This document shows, piece after piece, positions 1 through 12,786 of a stretch of 64,000 nt of DNA (position 1 is the first letter of the stretch; each line of letters opens with the position of its first letter). Origin of the DNA: Nematostella vectensis (Eukaryota > Cnidaria > Anthozoa > Actiniaria > Edwardsiidae); the NCBI RefSeq assembly GCF_932526225.1, contig NC_064046.1:2728001-2792000 (forward strand), written 5' to 3'. Below the pieces are notes generated by a model, which was not told where the DNA came from, did no database searches, and was given only the letters and a program-made list of their open reading frames with translations. A program made the translations under genes and the position numbers.

Positions 1-195
1 CACAGACACCATCAAGGTGTCTTCAAGATATTAAAATAGATAGTTATTTTCCTGAGATGGCCTTGGCTGTTTCAAATTTTTTTTTAACTCTGTTGAGTGT
101 TACTATTAGGGACAAAACTGCCTACTGTGGCTGCTAACGGCTGAATAGTTAACTCAAGTTATAGCCGATTTTGATGTATCACAATTTTTTTTTGG

Positions 196-372
196 CTTTT
201 GGGATTTTCTGTTCTGTCAGTAAAACCATTCTGAGCCAATCAGAGTCTCATTTTGTGCACTTTCCTGGCTTCCCTCTGGATAAAAACCATAAGTGTTGAA
301 ACAGAAAGCCAGTCCACTGCACTAGGCAAGAGATGCCAAGAATCTGACTGGCCGAACAGAAAATCCCAAAAG
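196..372. mobile_element. MITE-like inverted-repeat element, single copy
   Basis: A 25-base left end at 196-220 is matched by an inverted right end at 348-372 with about two mismatches; both contain the core GATTTTCTGTTC. The interior matches the 334-bp tandem array at 7640-8880, so this is a dispersed single copy of the same family. No transposase is encoded, so it would be non-autonomous. Confidence 0.7.
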
Positions 373-1983
373 ACAAAAACAAATAGATGTTTTGAAAATG
401 AGGCATCGCGATACATCGAAATTGGCTATAACATGGGTTAACATAAAAAAAATACTTTTCAATCAGCTACACCCTAGAAAATGTAAATACTAATTGTATA
501 TAGTAGCAAATCACATTGGATGGTAAGAAACTCCATAGTTCCTCTATTGCCATGTTTTTTTATCAAAATAGTCAGTGTTCAGCTATTGCAAATGAGCACA
601 CAGTCATTGCAAACCAAGCACTGGTCAAAGCCTACTTAGAAAATGTTTTTGAGCTGGGTACAATACATAGTACCTGTCATTTTTTTCTTACCACTGTTCA
701 GATCATGAAATAGGGTATTGTGTAAGTTTTGAATAGAGAGTAATAACTGGGATTTTATTTTTCCAAAATAGCAATCATAAATTCAAAAGTAATATTTCAC
801 AGTAGGTATTTCAAACATGGTTGCAAAATGTTTTTTTTATCGCTGCTTAAAATGATGCACTAATGGTTTTTAACCATTTTCTTCTGTAATTATAGGGTCT
901 TTTCCCTTGTCCTAACTTCCCTCTGTCCACTACTATCACTGGTGGGTATAGGATTTTATGCTGTTATTTTTTTTTATATAACAGATACTTCCATAAGAAT
1001 GCAATTCCAATCCTGACGTATGTCCACAAAGGTTATAAACTGTATTATCTGAACTTGATCGATCTTTACATCATTAGCAAGTATAACCCTATTTTAGTTT
1101 GACATTGGTGTAGGTAAAATTTTGCATACAAAGATCCTTAAGATGCACTAAATGTTTCTTTGGGTGCCAATAAAAGGCTGACAAATAAGTTGTTGTTGTT
1201 GCAGATTTTGGAAATACGGCAGATCACGGATCTGTTGACAATTTGGGCACAGATTTCGGATTTTGACTGCTTTGACAGTCCAATTTCGGATTTTAAATGA
1301 ATTTCAATCGATGCTATTGTTTATCTGTCAAACCATGCGGACCTAAAAATATCTGCGGATCCACGGATTTGCCCCGAAAATGTTGCGGATCGGCGGATTT
1401 ACGTACCCCTATTCACCCCCCCCCCTCCCTTCATGTCTTACCCAGTGGCAGGGGGTGGCTCTGCGAGCTAAGTGCAACCATCTTTGTGCAAAATAATGTT
1501 GGTCCTTATAAGTAACAGCCAATTGGATCGACCTTTAAAAAAATAGTTAGATGTTAATGCTTGGACCATTATTTGAAGCCAGCATGTGGATATATTGGTG
1601 GCCTGCAGTCTGCCTTAAACATTATGCATTCATAGTAAGGGAGCGACCATTAATTACTGGGGGGGGGTGTGGAAAATGTGTAGGGTGGTCTACGGGCACA
1701 TATTTAGGGGGGTCACATTTTTTTGGTCTGCCATTAAAGAGGGTGTAACATTTTTTGGGCGTCGAATTTATGTCTGGTTAATATAATACTGAGCAAGAGA
1801 GTCATTGTTGAAATGAAAGTTTTATTCAGTTCACAATGTTTCCAAAAAAAAATTGAAACTGCAAGTGTCTCATATCCTCTTTTCTCCACAAGCACCCCCA
1901 CCCCCCCCCCCCCCCCCCCACAACGTCGTTGAAAAAAGGGACATGTCTAGAGAAAAACGTATATGGGGTCAAGACAGGGGCTT

Positions 1984-2458
1984 ATAAGTAGGGGCAATCA
2001 ACTTCCCCATGTTCTGGTACTATATAGGTGTCACGGCGTTTCCTAGGATCAGGCTATTTTTAGATGCGCAGATGAGCCAATCAGATTAAACCTTTGTGTT
2101 GACGTTTTGGCTGAGCTCAACTGCACGCGCAGTCTCAGACAAAAAGCTATGTTCTCTCTTCGGTACTTTGACTTTTTGTTGCTCTCTTCTTTAATATGAA
2201 TCCAACCCTACCTATGACTTTGAATTTTAGCTTTCAATTCTTTTGGTAAACAAACAAAACCGACGGATGATAGATAAAAATATATTCTTCCTAACTGCAA
2301 TTACTGCACGTAACTCGTCACTGCATTGCACGTCACTCGCGCGAGCGACCAACGTCAAAGTAGCTGATTGGCCCGTTCGTGCGCGCGCGTCTAAAAATAG
2401 CCTGATCCTAGGAAACGCTGTGACATTTATATAATACAGATGATTGCCCCTACTTATG
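1984..2458. mobile_element. Long-TIR MITE-like element (about 475 bp)
   Basis: The left end at about 1984-2070 and right end at about 2389-2458 are imperfect inverted repeats. They share ATAAGTAGGGGCAATCA at the tips and the inner block CCTAGGATCAGGCTATTTTT. The interior is GC-rich with GCGCGC runs and has no coding potential. It lies just upstream of the TMEM208 gene, so it could sit in or near its promoter. Confidence 0.75.
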
Positions 2459-2682
2459 AGTAATAAGTATGAGTAATTTACTGACCAGGGACCAATTTTC
2501 TATTTCTATCCAAATACAAACAATAAATTAAGCAACCGGTGTCGAACCCATCTCGTCACGTGAGCATGGTTGGGTCCGAACCCCTCGACAAGTTCTGAGA
2601 AGGATAAGGTTTTTTTGTATTTTGGGCTTCCTGTGTACCTTGGACCGAGGATGATTTCGGACTGGTATCCAAAAAAAACAAG

Positions 2683-5341
2683 ATGGCTCCGGTAGGTTGT
2701 GTTTTTTTAGAGGGCTCTTTTATTAGATAAAAACTCTGTGTGTTTTATTTTCCTGAACTATTCCCTACATTGTATGTGATGTTAGATCTCATCTCCTTGC
2801 ACAGGTTTTTATTAAAACGTTATTGACGTTGTTATGATAGGAAATCCTTTTTATTTTGTTCATTGGGTCACGTGATTTCGCTGAAAGGTAGAAAACATTG
2901 TGTAGTTTCCTTTGAGTTACATTTAACCTTATATCGATATCTGTTTATTTACTGTACTTAATATCAGAAATCGTAATCGGGATTTAAGTACTTACTTTAT
3001 TTTTCTAGCCTACGAAAGGAAAACAAGCCACAAAAGGACAAAAACAAATCAAAGAAGAGAATGATAAAACAGTTGACTTCTATTCCAAATTGATGATTAG
3101 TATCCATGTGAGTAATCTAGAGTTTTCTTGATGACCGTTGATATATGTTATCTTTTAAAGGTACTTCTTTACAGTAAAAGGAGGGTAGTATATTTCCCAA
3201 TCAATCAATATTAGCTACCAACAGAGATGCCAACCCCGAAGTTCAAAATGCTGGAGAATTTTGGGAGAGTGGAGTTTTATAGAATTGTCCCCTTTTTGTA
3301 CATCTACTATCTTTACAGAAACGCGACAACCAGTGTACAGATCAACATATATCTTTTAATTTGTCTGAAAATGTACAAATAGTAGCGCATTCTAGGTCAG
3401 TACTAACATGGAGAGGTATTCTGTGGTCTAGCCTTTTTCGTTTTGGAATACAAGAAAATAATATTTTAAAACATCCAAACAGTGAAAATAAGAAAGTTTT
3501 TCCATAAAATGCAGGAGAGTGGGAGATTAGGCTAAAATGTGTATATCTCCCGCAAAGTGCTGGAGAGTTGGTGTCTCTGTACCAACTTACTTAGTTTTTT
3601 AGTTTCATTGCCATCTAAAGGCACAACCATTTTCTTGTGAAGTTCCTGAGCATTTGATACACCATATATCAAAGTCAAAATAATCAGATGCTTTTTGTGG
3701 CTTAACCATGCATACGCCGGTTGTATCTAAAGGGCCTAATGTCTTTATTGCACTGAAAAGTACGCGGGCACTGGCATATAGAATGCTATTCCTGTGCATA
3801 CATTAACACAAATACAAGGTTCTCCATCAGGCCATACTTGTTATTTTCTAGATTGGGGACTGTGCATCCTTCTTCCCTATCTTAATTATCTGTTTTGCTT
3901 TCATGTGAGTTGTTGTATTGAAAATTATAAGGAAATGATCAGCAGGAGCAAGTTTACCGGTATATAATGTTTCTGTATTTTCAGTATTGTGTATATATCT
4001 AAGGTGATGTTCTTTTATTGTCTGATTGCAGGTCACCCATTTAGTGTTCAGATTCTCATTTTTCGCCTTCTCCGTTTCCTGGTTAACATGGGTGAGTATT
4101 GTATTTTAATGGGTATAAAAACCTGTTATTCAAACAGGTGATAAAAAAAACGCAGGATCAGATAGAATCAGGGGCATTTGGATTTGGACTTTCATGTGTT
4201 GCTGGAAGTTTACCAGAATACCGGGCCTAGGATTCAGAATCCTAAAGAAAACAAGATTTAGAAAGGGTTGATTAGATCATTTAAGTTTTCCTTTGCACAT
4301 TATTCTAGCATACTTTAGTTCAGACATAAAAACATTATCCAAACTGTCTGAATCATCAACATGACTCCCAGATCTTCCAGATTTTGTGATAAAATCTGGA
4401 GATGATCATCTAAAAACGAAGCTTTACACTAACTTCATTTACCTCAGTAGAAATTGTTGCAGTAGCTTCCCATAAAAATCAGTCAATGGAAATGACACTT
4501 TACAACTTTTTCTTCTTTCCACTCATGGCTCGATAGTTTGAATAGAATGAAGCACTAAAAATAACTGTTCCTTGTTTCTAGTTGGTTTTTATATTGACAT
4601 CCCTTCTGTACCTGGGCTGTTACAAGTTCATGCATTACTTGGCTCGTGAAGGCATGGACCTTAACGCAGATTCTGGAACCTCAGAGTAAGTAGCCACAGT
4701 TGGACACGACATTTCTTAAAAAAATTATACAAATGAATCAAAACTTTCTGGATTATATGAAAGCGCTAAATAAGTTGCTTTTTTTCGCTTAAAGCCTGAG
4801 CGCACACAAATTTGCCACCCAAGACATCATGTGATCTGTTAGTGCTTATTGTGATATTAGTTATACTTCTGGTCTTTCTGGCCTTTTTTAGTTTGTAGTA
4901 TCGGGTTTTTTGGATGCCCTCCCCCTTTAACTAATTGACTAAAATAAAAATATATGGCATTCTGTAAATCTATGGTAATGGTATGGATTTTTTTGTCTAG
5001 GCATATTAAAGATTTAATATTACTGACAGTGATAGTCCAAGGACTGGCCATTTTTACAGACTATTTCTGGTTCTTCTGGTTACTGGTGAGTAATATTTTC
5101 TGATAGCTTTATTGTTAAGTGCACAGCGCATTATCATAATTCAGTCCTAACACCACCACAGCTTTATTGTGCTATACTCATTCAGTTTTACATACCTTTC
5201 CAGGCTCCTCTTCGGGCCGTTTACATACTTTGGGTCAACATACTTGGGCCTTGGATCTTTGCTGAGCCTCCAGAATCTGACATGGACCCCAAGAAGCAAA
5301 GAAAAATGGAAAGAAAAATGAAACGAGCTGGGATGATGTAA
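2683..5341 (+). CDS. TMEM208: TMEM208 / SND2 family ER membrane protein
   Basis: Six exons give a 164-aa protein: 2683-2691, 3009-3107, 4032-4091, 4582-4685, 5001-5085 and 5204-5341 (TAA). All introns are GT-AG and phases join without a frame break. The N terminus (MAPTKGKQATKGQKQI) has the small basic start and GKKQI-like stretch typical of TMEM208. Hydrophobic helices follow (from exon 3 into exon 4, and in exon 5), then a basic C terminus rich in Lys and Arg. Family members are about 170 aa ER membrane proteins, counterparts of yeast Snd2 in the SRP-independent targeting route. The protein is expected in the ER membrane, helping insert tail-anchored and other clients. The ATG at 2683 is followed at once by a donor, so exon 1 codes only MAP. 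Intron 2 contains a MITE. Confidence 0.93.
3221..3580. mobile_element. MITE-like element in TMEM208 intron 2
   Basis: The left tip ACAGAGATGCCAAC at 3221-3234 is matched by inverted GTTGGTGTCTCTGT at 3567-3580 (12 of 14 bases). An ACCA flank on both sides may be a target-site duplication. A related sequence with CCTGTCAACTCTCCC occurs near 60070. There is no coding potential. Confidence 0.65.
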
Positions 5342-5453
5342 AAAAATGTTTTATTCTCAAATGCGGTGATCTCTTCTCACGCTCTACGCTCTTGATCCCA
5401 GAAGATGCAAGTTCACATTATTCATGATGTATATTTACATTAAACATCTCATC

Positions 5454-5459
5454 AATAAA
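5454..5459 (+). terminator. Poly(A) signal of TMEM208
   Basis: A canonical AATAAA lies about 110 bases after the TMEM208 stop codon, in AT-rich sequence, and is the best candidate for its 3' end. Confidence 0.6.
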
Positions 5460-6646
5460 ATATTGACAATCAAACACATTCTTGAACGTTTTTCTTCCTT
5501 GTTAAGTCAGTATTCAGAGCCAGGTTATCATAGAAGATGACTGGATCCAAGGGTTGGGCATTGTCAAGTGTAAGGGCAAAACTGCTAATAAACTACAGGA
5601 AGACAAATCAGAGTCTGAAATATTCGGGTGTAACGTGTAACGGGGTGCTAGGATATACTGTTAGTTGTGAACAAACTAACCTAGCATGTTGATCTCCAGA
5701 CTGAATCGGTACCAGCGTACAAATACTAGCGAATGGTATTTTGCCACCCTAAAGGTACCAAAGAACCCATCGGCTAATGGTGTTTACAGCTTGTTGCCAC
5801 CCAATTCAAATCACGTGATGATCCCTTTGGGTGGTTACTTTGGTTACAAGAAAGAAGACCTACATAGGGGATATTGGTGTTTTCCTTATAAATGCCTCGG
5901 GCAACACAACTCTGCTTAAACTGCCCCTTCCATTTTTATTTACGTCGAATCTTATTACAAATGGCAAATAAGATAGAATATCTGTGGTCCATTTAAGGGA
6001 ACAATTCTACGTTGTGTTGGCTCCAGTGGACGGACCTCCGACCTCTAGAGGGGATTGAAAAAAAAAAAACCTTTTTCCACTTGAAGGGACTCCCTACCTA
6101 CGAGTCTCCTTCCCAGTCGCTATATATCAAACCTCGGCTATTCAACACTTCAAAGAAATGCTCTTGTCGGACATCCTCGGGGAGCCAGGGCGGCGTGGAA
6201 ACCGGAAGCTGGAGAACGATCGTAGACGAAAGAAAGAGGGGAAAAAAGGCCTCTTTTCCTGTCTTCCGTCTTCGCGCATACTCTTGTCGCCCTGAGTTTC
6301 CGAGGATGTTTGTCAGGCTTTTTATCACTTCTTTAAATTATCTTATTTATTGCTAACAATTTTGCGGTTGATTTAGGTTCACCATGGTGTAAGATAAGCT
6401 GCGAAGAAGAATGCAGATAATGACCCTTCCCCTTTAACGCCTTGACGAGCACTAAGCGTATTCTTCCTCGTCACTTGCGCTGACTCATTGCGCGCATATC
6501 AATTTCCCTAGGCAGTCTCGTATAATCAATAAAGCATAATTCTTTTCTTCTTTTTTGAGCTGATTTGCTCCGGTCGTCTTTGATTATTTCAAAAACCATT
6601 AAAGGTAGAGTTGTTTTGATTTAAGTTTTTGAAGTGACTTCGCGAG
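5460..6646. other. Intergenic region between convergent genes
   Basis: This separates the 3' ends of TMEM208 (+) and the TLC-domain gene (-). Overlapping open frames exist on both strands at 6012-6356, but neither shows a family motif or plausible splicing. A TTTATT at about 6347-6352 (AATAAA on the minus strand) could be the poly(A) signal of the TLC gene. Nothing else is supported. Confidence 0.5.
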
Positions 6647-9600
6647 TCACACGAAACTTGTCAAAGTTGTTGATGTAGTCGTCGACGGTGTGTTGTTAAC
6701 GATAACATCGAATCTCGGTATTGTTCTTTCGTGTCGACAAGTGGTGAGGTTAGATACCAGGCTGTCCCCGCCACCATTCATATTAACATTAGATACAGGC
6801 GGAGCGAGTCTGAAGCTCTCATTGGATGGAATAACAATACTCAGAGGCTGTCGGGTGGACTGGGTCGAAGGGGCAGAATTGTTCAGTACCAGTCCCCCAA
6901 CTCTTGCTTCACGGTCAGGTGAAAATGAGCTCATGTCGCGGGCTCGGGCGAGCTCATTGATAATTCTCCTAGTTACAATCCGCCGTCTGAAGCTCTCGAA
7001 TGAGCTTTTGACAAGCCAGCCATTCGTCATCGAAAAAAATACTATATTCATAAAGAAAAATCCCAGTGGTAAATAGTCCATCTTTAAGGGGTTGTGTTTC
7101 AACAATGAAATTGTCAAAATCAGTAACGGAGAAAACGCTCGGAATACCACAGCGAAAATGAAACCAAAAAGAACACAGCTAATGTGTAAATAGTCATTTT
7201 TGCGAATACCAAGCCGGCGTAAAAACGTAGCCAAATCCACAAATATCACACTCCCTTCAAACAGCAGTCCATTCAAACCAGAAATACCATTTTGCTGATA
7301 ATACAAAAATACCATATAAGTCGATATCGTCACAAGATGGTGAAGAAGGTTAATTTTAAATGGCGGGATCTTGTCTCTGAGAAGGAAATCTTGCAGGACT
7401 TTGTACACATAGTGACCTAGGTAGATGGCAAAGATGTAGAGTACCGTTGGCTCAGTTGATAGGAACGGGTCGTTGAGAGTATGACCGGATATCAAGAGAA
7501 CGATGCCACACAGAAAGAGAAAGATCGTGAAGATCTCATCACGGAAACTGAAACAGAAATCAAAACATTATTTAGATTTGTCCAAAAGAATGATTAGGCC
7601 AGGGCAAGTTCACCTCTGTCTCTTGCTATCTGTACGCTGGTTTACTGTCGAATCCGTTGTTTCCGTCAGTAAAACCATTCTGAGCCAATCGGAGTCTCGC
7701 TTTATGCACTTCCCTGGCTATCCTCTGGACGAAAACCAGACAGTGTCGCGACAGAACTGCACTAGGCGAGAGATGGAAAAAATCTGATTGGCTTAGAAAA
7801 ACTTGACTGGCGGAACAGAAATTCCCAAAAGACAAGGACAAATCGATGTTTTGAAAATGCGGCGTCACGATACAAAACTATATATTCCTAAGGGGAGTGG
7901 GGTGTATTCATATGAAGAAAACGTTGTCGTTTTGAGGGAATCCGTTGTATCGCGACCCACGTTTGGATTTGTTTTGGTTTTCTGTTCCGTCAGTAAAACT
8001 ATTCTGAGCCAATCAAAGTCTCGCTTTGTGCACTTCCTTGGCTATCCTCTGGACGAAAACCCGACAGTGTCGCGACAGAAAGCCAGGCAACTGCACTAGG
8101 CGAGAGATGGCAAGAATCTGATTGGCTTAGAAAAACTTGACTGGCGGAACAGAAAATCCCAAAAGACAAGGACAAATCGATGTTTTGAAAATGCGGCGTC
8201 ACGATAAAAAACTATATATTCCTAAGGGGAGTGGGGTGTATTCATATGAAGAAAACGTTATCGTTTTGAGGGAATCCGTTGTATCGCGACCCGCGTTTGG
8301 ATTTGTTTTGGTTTTCTGTTCCGTAAGTAAAACTATTCTGAGTCAATCAAAGTCTCGCTTTGTGCACTTCCTTGGCTATCCTCTGGACGAAAACCCGACA
8401 GTGTCGCGACAGAAAGCCAGGCAACTGCACTAGGCGAGAGAGGGCAAGAATCTGATTGGCTTAGAATAACTTGACTGGCGGAACAGAAAATCCCAAAAGA
8501 CAAGGACAAATCGATGTTTTGAAAATGCGGCGTCGCGATACAAAACTATATATTCCTAAGGGGAGTGGGGTGTATTCATATGAAGAAAACGTTGTCGTTT
8601 TGAGGGAATCCGTTGTATCGCGACCCGCGTTTGGATTTGTTTTGGTTTTCTGTTCCGTCAGTAAAACTATTCTGAGCCAATTAAAGTCTCGCTTTGTGCA
8701 CTTCCTTGGCTATCCTCTGGACGAAAACCAGACAGTGTCGCGACAGAAAGCCAGGCAACTGCACTAGGCAAGAATCTGATTGGCTTAGAATAACTTGACT
8801 GGCGGAACAGAAAATCCCAAAAGAGAAAAACAAATCGATGTTTTGAAAATGCGGCTTCGCGATACGACGGATTTGACATAGTAATCATCGGAACATCGGA
8901 CCGTCCCGTACAGTTATCTAGGAAACGGTGTACTACCCTTTCCCTCCTTTCACCCTTATTATGGAAGGGAACTGGCATTTAACGCCAAGTGTTTTTATGG
9001 GCCCGAAGGTTTCGGAAGGATTCGAGTAAAATATCGGGGTCGTCGAATTAAACTATATTACTTTCTCATAAGTATCATCAATAATGAAAAGCCTACAAAT
9101 AAATAAAAATCGGTAAACTTTTACATTAACGCGAAGAATCAGAAGACCCGTTGAGATGAAATAGATGGTAGAAAGATATTTCGACCTAGGCTCAAGGGGT
9201 TTCCGAACGCCGAAACCCGAAAGCGCGACGTAAGGGTGCGGACATGAACTCGAAAACGTGACGAACGGTGCCAACGGGAAAGGCTTCTTCCTTGTTTTTT
9301 AAAGCCTGAGAGCTTCAACCTACCTATGGCACCCAGGGTATCTAAAGTGTGTTAAGGTCTGGGTCAAAAAGAAAAAATCAGAAAAAATGTAACAAATGAC
9401 GATATCTCATGTATTACTTACATGTAACCAAATTTGAATTAATTTTCAATGCTTGGGATAATTGGAATTTTGGACTAGTTCAATAAAACTTGCTCTTTGC
9501 CGGCCAAATGGATTTTTAAATCTTTAAAACTGGGTGGGCTTAATTAGATCGCAGAAAGAAAAGTAACACAAAACCTCTTCTTGATGAAATCCAGTTGGAA

Positions 9601-11592
9601 TGGTAGGCTATCTTTTAATTTCAAGGAGATGATTAGCAAAATATATCACTTGACCTTGATTTTGCAGATAAAATGCTTATTCAACGCCTAAGTGGCAAAT
9701 AGAAAACAACCATCCCAAGTGAAATATATTGCATTACTTTGAAAACAGCATAAGGCTAAGTTCAAACATACATGAGCCGTATACAATGCAAATGTATGCA
9801 AATGAATCAAGTCGATTGTTTCATCTTCATTTGCATGCATTTGCATTGAATACGGCTCATGGATAATTAGCCTAAAGAGGCGAAAACATTTTTAAATGTA
9901 TCCTGTCCACCCCATTTTCAGATAACTTTTTGCATGCTTAAGTTCACATGACCATGGCTAAGATTTTCTCTCGAGTGAAAATCTTATACATCTATTTCAA
10001 ATAAGGTTGCACTCGGAGAGTCTGTGTATCGTAGCCCGCGGTACTTCATGGGTATCAAGTAAATGAGAAAATAAGCATAAATACAAGGTTTTTAAAGTTA
10101 TAGAATGCTTGTTCATGCTGTTATGAACATTCATACTGCTTTCAGATACAAGGAGTCAGCCGTTTACACGTTACCCAAGAACCACTGCGGGCTACGACAC
10201 ATGGATTCTCGTAGCCTGCTTGCAGGCGTTTACCCGATGTTTTTGGTAGCCATGTTGTTTTTGGCCGCGCTAGCTTAGCGCGAGTGACAAAACTTGACTA
10301 AGGAGGCTTGGGGGAGGGAGGGAAAGAACCTTTCCCTCTTTTCCCCCGCCCTCTCCCCCTCGCGCTTTGCGCTCGTTCCAGCTTTCGCGGCCAGAACAAA
10401 ACAAGATGGCGGCCACGACTCGGCGCATAGCGAAAACACCGAGAAAACATAGCAAAAAAAAAAAAAAAACACCGGGTAAACGCCTGCAAGCAGGCTAGGA
10501 TTCTCGAGTACAATCTTATTTGAAATAGGTTTATAAACATGTGATCATACTTGGAAGTTTGAAATAGTTTGCCTCAGAAATAATGGAGACACCGTTTTTT
10601 TTCTTTTTTAACCAAAATTTCGACTGATCCTGGCATTAAATACCCTGGTTCCAGAGGCTCCAAGTTTCATTACTCACGCGCCGCAACAAAAAGCACGCGC
10701 TCTGAAAGAAGGAGAGTCGAACCTCCGGAAGTAAACTGGTGACTCGGCATGGCTTGTTTTAGATCCTGGAGGATGTCGGGAAATAACAGCGCATTCAATT
10801 TTAACATGTTTGGCTTCCCGTATAGCTGATGCTTATCTTACAAAACAATAATCGTCTTGATCTATTTCCACTTAGAATTACGATTTGCATAAATATTTTA
10901 TTGAAACAGGAAGTTTCTTAACATAAATATGAATAACTGAAGTGACAAGAGTATGGAAATTACTATTTTTCAATAAATAAATCAATATTTGTTTCAGCTT
11001 AACGCTAAACTAATCCTTTTTTTTTCTTTTCGATTTTTTCCCTGTTTATATTATACAGGAGTGTTACGGCTAGTTCACATTCTTCAACTAAGATTGACAG
11101 GAAACCATATCATAAAGAGAGACCTGAAGACTGCCGTAAATTCATCCAGAAAAGAAAATCTTTTTCTAAAAAATAATGATCGCTCGATAAAAATTGGTTC
11201 TATTCTTTTTTACCAGTACTGTTAGTTTACCGATGCTGTAAGGTTTAGTGGTGTGTAACATTTTATGTAACTACACGGATATTTGACCCCCTGTTTTATG
11301 TAATCGCGAAGCAAATTAAGACAACTATAAGGAAATAACTGTTCTGGGCTGAATAATACAACACCCCTGAATGTGAAAATAAAGTAAAAATTTTGAAATG
11401 AGTACTCCACTCAACAAGTACTTACAATTTACGAACAAGACTTGGGTTTTCTTGCAAAAGCTTGGAGACGCGCTGGCAAAGAATCCACCGGGAAGTAAAG
11501 AATCGTCTAAACACAGGCACAAGAAAAAAGAATAACCCAACGCTGACGTTGATAGATACTGAAAATATCAGCAGTAAAGTCGATGTTGGCAT
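6647..11592 (-). CDS. TLC-domain multi-pass membrane protein
   Basis: Two exons on the minus strand: 11592-11426 (starting MPTSTLLLIF) and 7547-6647. The donor at 11425 and acceptor at 7548 join in phase and give 355 aa. Residues 5-28 and 61-77 are hydrophobic, and several more helices follow. The segment with YKVLQDFLLRDK and the His pair HHLVTI (His125-126) is the hallmark of TLC (TRAM-LAG1-CLN8) proteins. The C-terminal 120 residues are polar, Ser/Thr/Asn-rich and basic, and end in SFV, which fits a class I PDZ ligand. TLC proteins act in ER or plasma membranes on lipid metabolism or sensing. It resembles TLCD-type proteins more than ceramide synthases, but the subfamily is not settled. 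The frame stays open upstream of 11592 to about 11727, so a longer N terminus is possible. Confidence 0.82.
7640..8880. repeat. 334-bp tandem repeat, MITE-derived, in TLC-gene intron
   Basis: About 3.5 copies of a 334-bp unit: the landmark TCTGTTCCGT recurs at 7981, 8315 and 8649, with a more diverged first copy near 7660. Each unit contains the MITE seen alone at 196-372, plus a linker. The 98-aa frames repeated inside it, and their minus-strand shadows, are by-products of the repeat. Confidence 0.85.
9755..9885. mobile_element. Palindromic element in TLC-gene intron
   Basis: The arm CATGAGCCGTATACAATGCA pairs with an inverted arm ending TACGGCTCATG about 60 bases later. GGCTAA and TTAGCC sit at the outer ends. 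It looks like a short foldback or MITE copy. Confidence 0.6.
10212..10497. mobile_element. Foldback element with perfect 25-nt inverted ends
   Basis: The 25 bases at 10212-10236 (core GCCTGCTTGCAGGCGTTTAC) are repeated exactly, inverted, at 10473-10497. The interior includes GC-rich sequence and an A run near 10454-10470. Related sequence (CGTAGCCCGCGG, GGCTACGACAC) lies just outside at 10030-10200, suggesting nested or older copies. Confidence 0.75.
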
Positions 11593-12240
11593 TTCGTCGA
11601 GCTTTTGATTCGAGAAAAATTTCCGTGCATCAGATAGTGTTTTTGTGAGGGTCTTCGGACAGGAAGTCGTAAGAGCACAAAACACAGATCTTTGCAATTC
11701 AAGCCCGGAAGTCTTTCGTTTTAGCAAATCGCTCCATAGCTATTTTCTCGATAGTTGAGTAGTTCTCCATTGCGATCAGACACTTTCTTTGCCATATGTT
11801 TGGCGGTTCTGTTATGTCATGCTTATTTTACAATCAACGATAGAGAATCACTTCCGCATTTATTGGTCTTACGATCAGCCAATAGAATAGGTCATTGATG
11901 ACCTGGTGTCATCCGAAGTCTTGTCACAAATGACAGGAACTCGATTCTGTTATTGAGACGGGCTTATGGCGGATGTATTGCTGAAACGTTCCCGTCAATT
12001 CAAGAAAAACACGCACTTACCAGCTTACGATTCAATATCAACCGGTAGACTTAGCGAAGCCCTTGGCTAGTAGCCGATTCGAGAATCATCGTCATTTGCA
12101 GATGCGCTCGCCATTTTCTTCTCTAATCGAAAAATACTCAGTATCTCCATGTACTTATTGTTAGGTACTTATGGTAATCATGAGCTCGAGGATATTTCGC
12201 AAAAAAAAAAATGGCTAGCTCAGACAGGAAATTTATTGAA

Positions 12241-12399
12241 TGTGTAGTTCCAGAAAATATCCACCCCCCCCCCCCCCCCATGGATGGGGTGGGTCGAAGG
12301 TATGACCCCCGACCACCCTTCTAAATTTCCAACCCCCTGGAAATTCCTGGGCGTTTGACCCCCCGGTCAAACGGGGTGGATATTTTCTGGAACTACACA
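12241..12399. mobile_element. Short inverted-repeat element (159 bp)
   Basis: The left end at 12241-12267 (TGTGTAGTTCCAGAAAATAT plus CCACCCC) is repeated inverted at 12373-12399. The interior is C- and G-run rich. No coding capacity. Confidence 0.75.
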
Positions 12400-12660
12400 A
12401 TGTACATTACAGTAACACAAGAGGGCAACGTGGGGGACGAAGAAACAATGGTTACTTAGCCTGGCACGTTCTCGGTTCGCTTTGATTTCCGTGCCCCGTT
12501 TCAGCCCGATACCCAGGGGGTGCGTTCACACCCCCCGACAACGACCGAAAATCCACTTTCATTTCAGAATGTTTTCGCTCCTACTATCCCTTAGGGGGTC
12601 TCACACTATTGGATCATCACCTAGTAACAATTAGGCATGAATTTAATCAGAGCTATGTTT

Positions 12661-12786
12661 TCTACCCTGGGTACCAGAGCCTTCTCTCGCCCAGTGACGC
12701 TCAGCCAAAATGTCGCGATCGTCACGGCATTTTGGCTGAGCGTTACTGGACGAGAGAAGTGTGGAGGCTCTGGTACCCAGGGTAGA
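12661..12786. mobile_element. Near-perfect 126-bp palindromic MITE
   Basis: The left arm starting TCTACCCTGGGTACCAGAGC at 12661 pairs with a right arm ending at 12786. Pairing extends inward through AGTGACGCTCAGCCAAAATG to a loop around TCGCGATCGTCACG. RNA from either strand would form a long hairpin. Confidence 0.8.

Larger units (their letters stand above)
1..2682. other. Gene-free left flank with repeats
   Basis: No convincing exon was found here. The stretch holds a short inverted-repeat element at 196-372, poly-purine and poly-C runs (a C run near 1890-1920), and a larger inverted-repeat element at 1984-2458. Short open frames here have no recognisable domain and no consistent splice context. 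The last 200 bases presumably contain the promoter and 5' UTR of the TMEM208 gene that starts at 2683; no clear TATA box was seen. Confidence 0.6.
8881..11425. other. Remainder of the TLC-gene intron
   Basis: Noncoding, AT-rich sequence with the palindromic elements listed separately. Fragments such as CGGAAGTAAACTGGTGAC near 10725 match the end of the dispersed family seen at 39690 and 53960. No extra exon with compatible phase was found, and the two-exon model joins directly across this region. Confidence 0.55.

Noticed and set aside
6012-6356. 114-codon plus-strand frame overlapping a 76-codon minus-strand frame
   Set aside because: Low-complexity and basic, no motif, overlapping open frames on both strands, and no splice or poly(A) context.
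7803-8767. Three repeated 98-codon frames (MTGGTENPKRQGQIDVLKMR)
   Set aside because: They repeat with the 334-bp noncoding MITE satellite and have minus-strand counterparts; no codon-level conservation beyond base identity.
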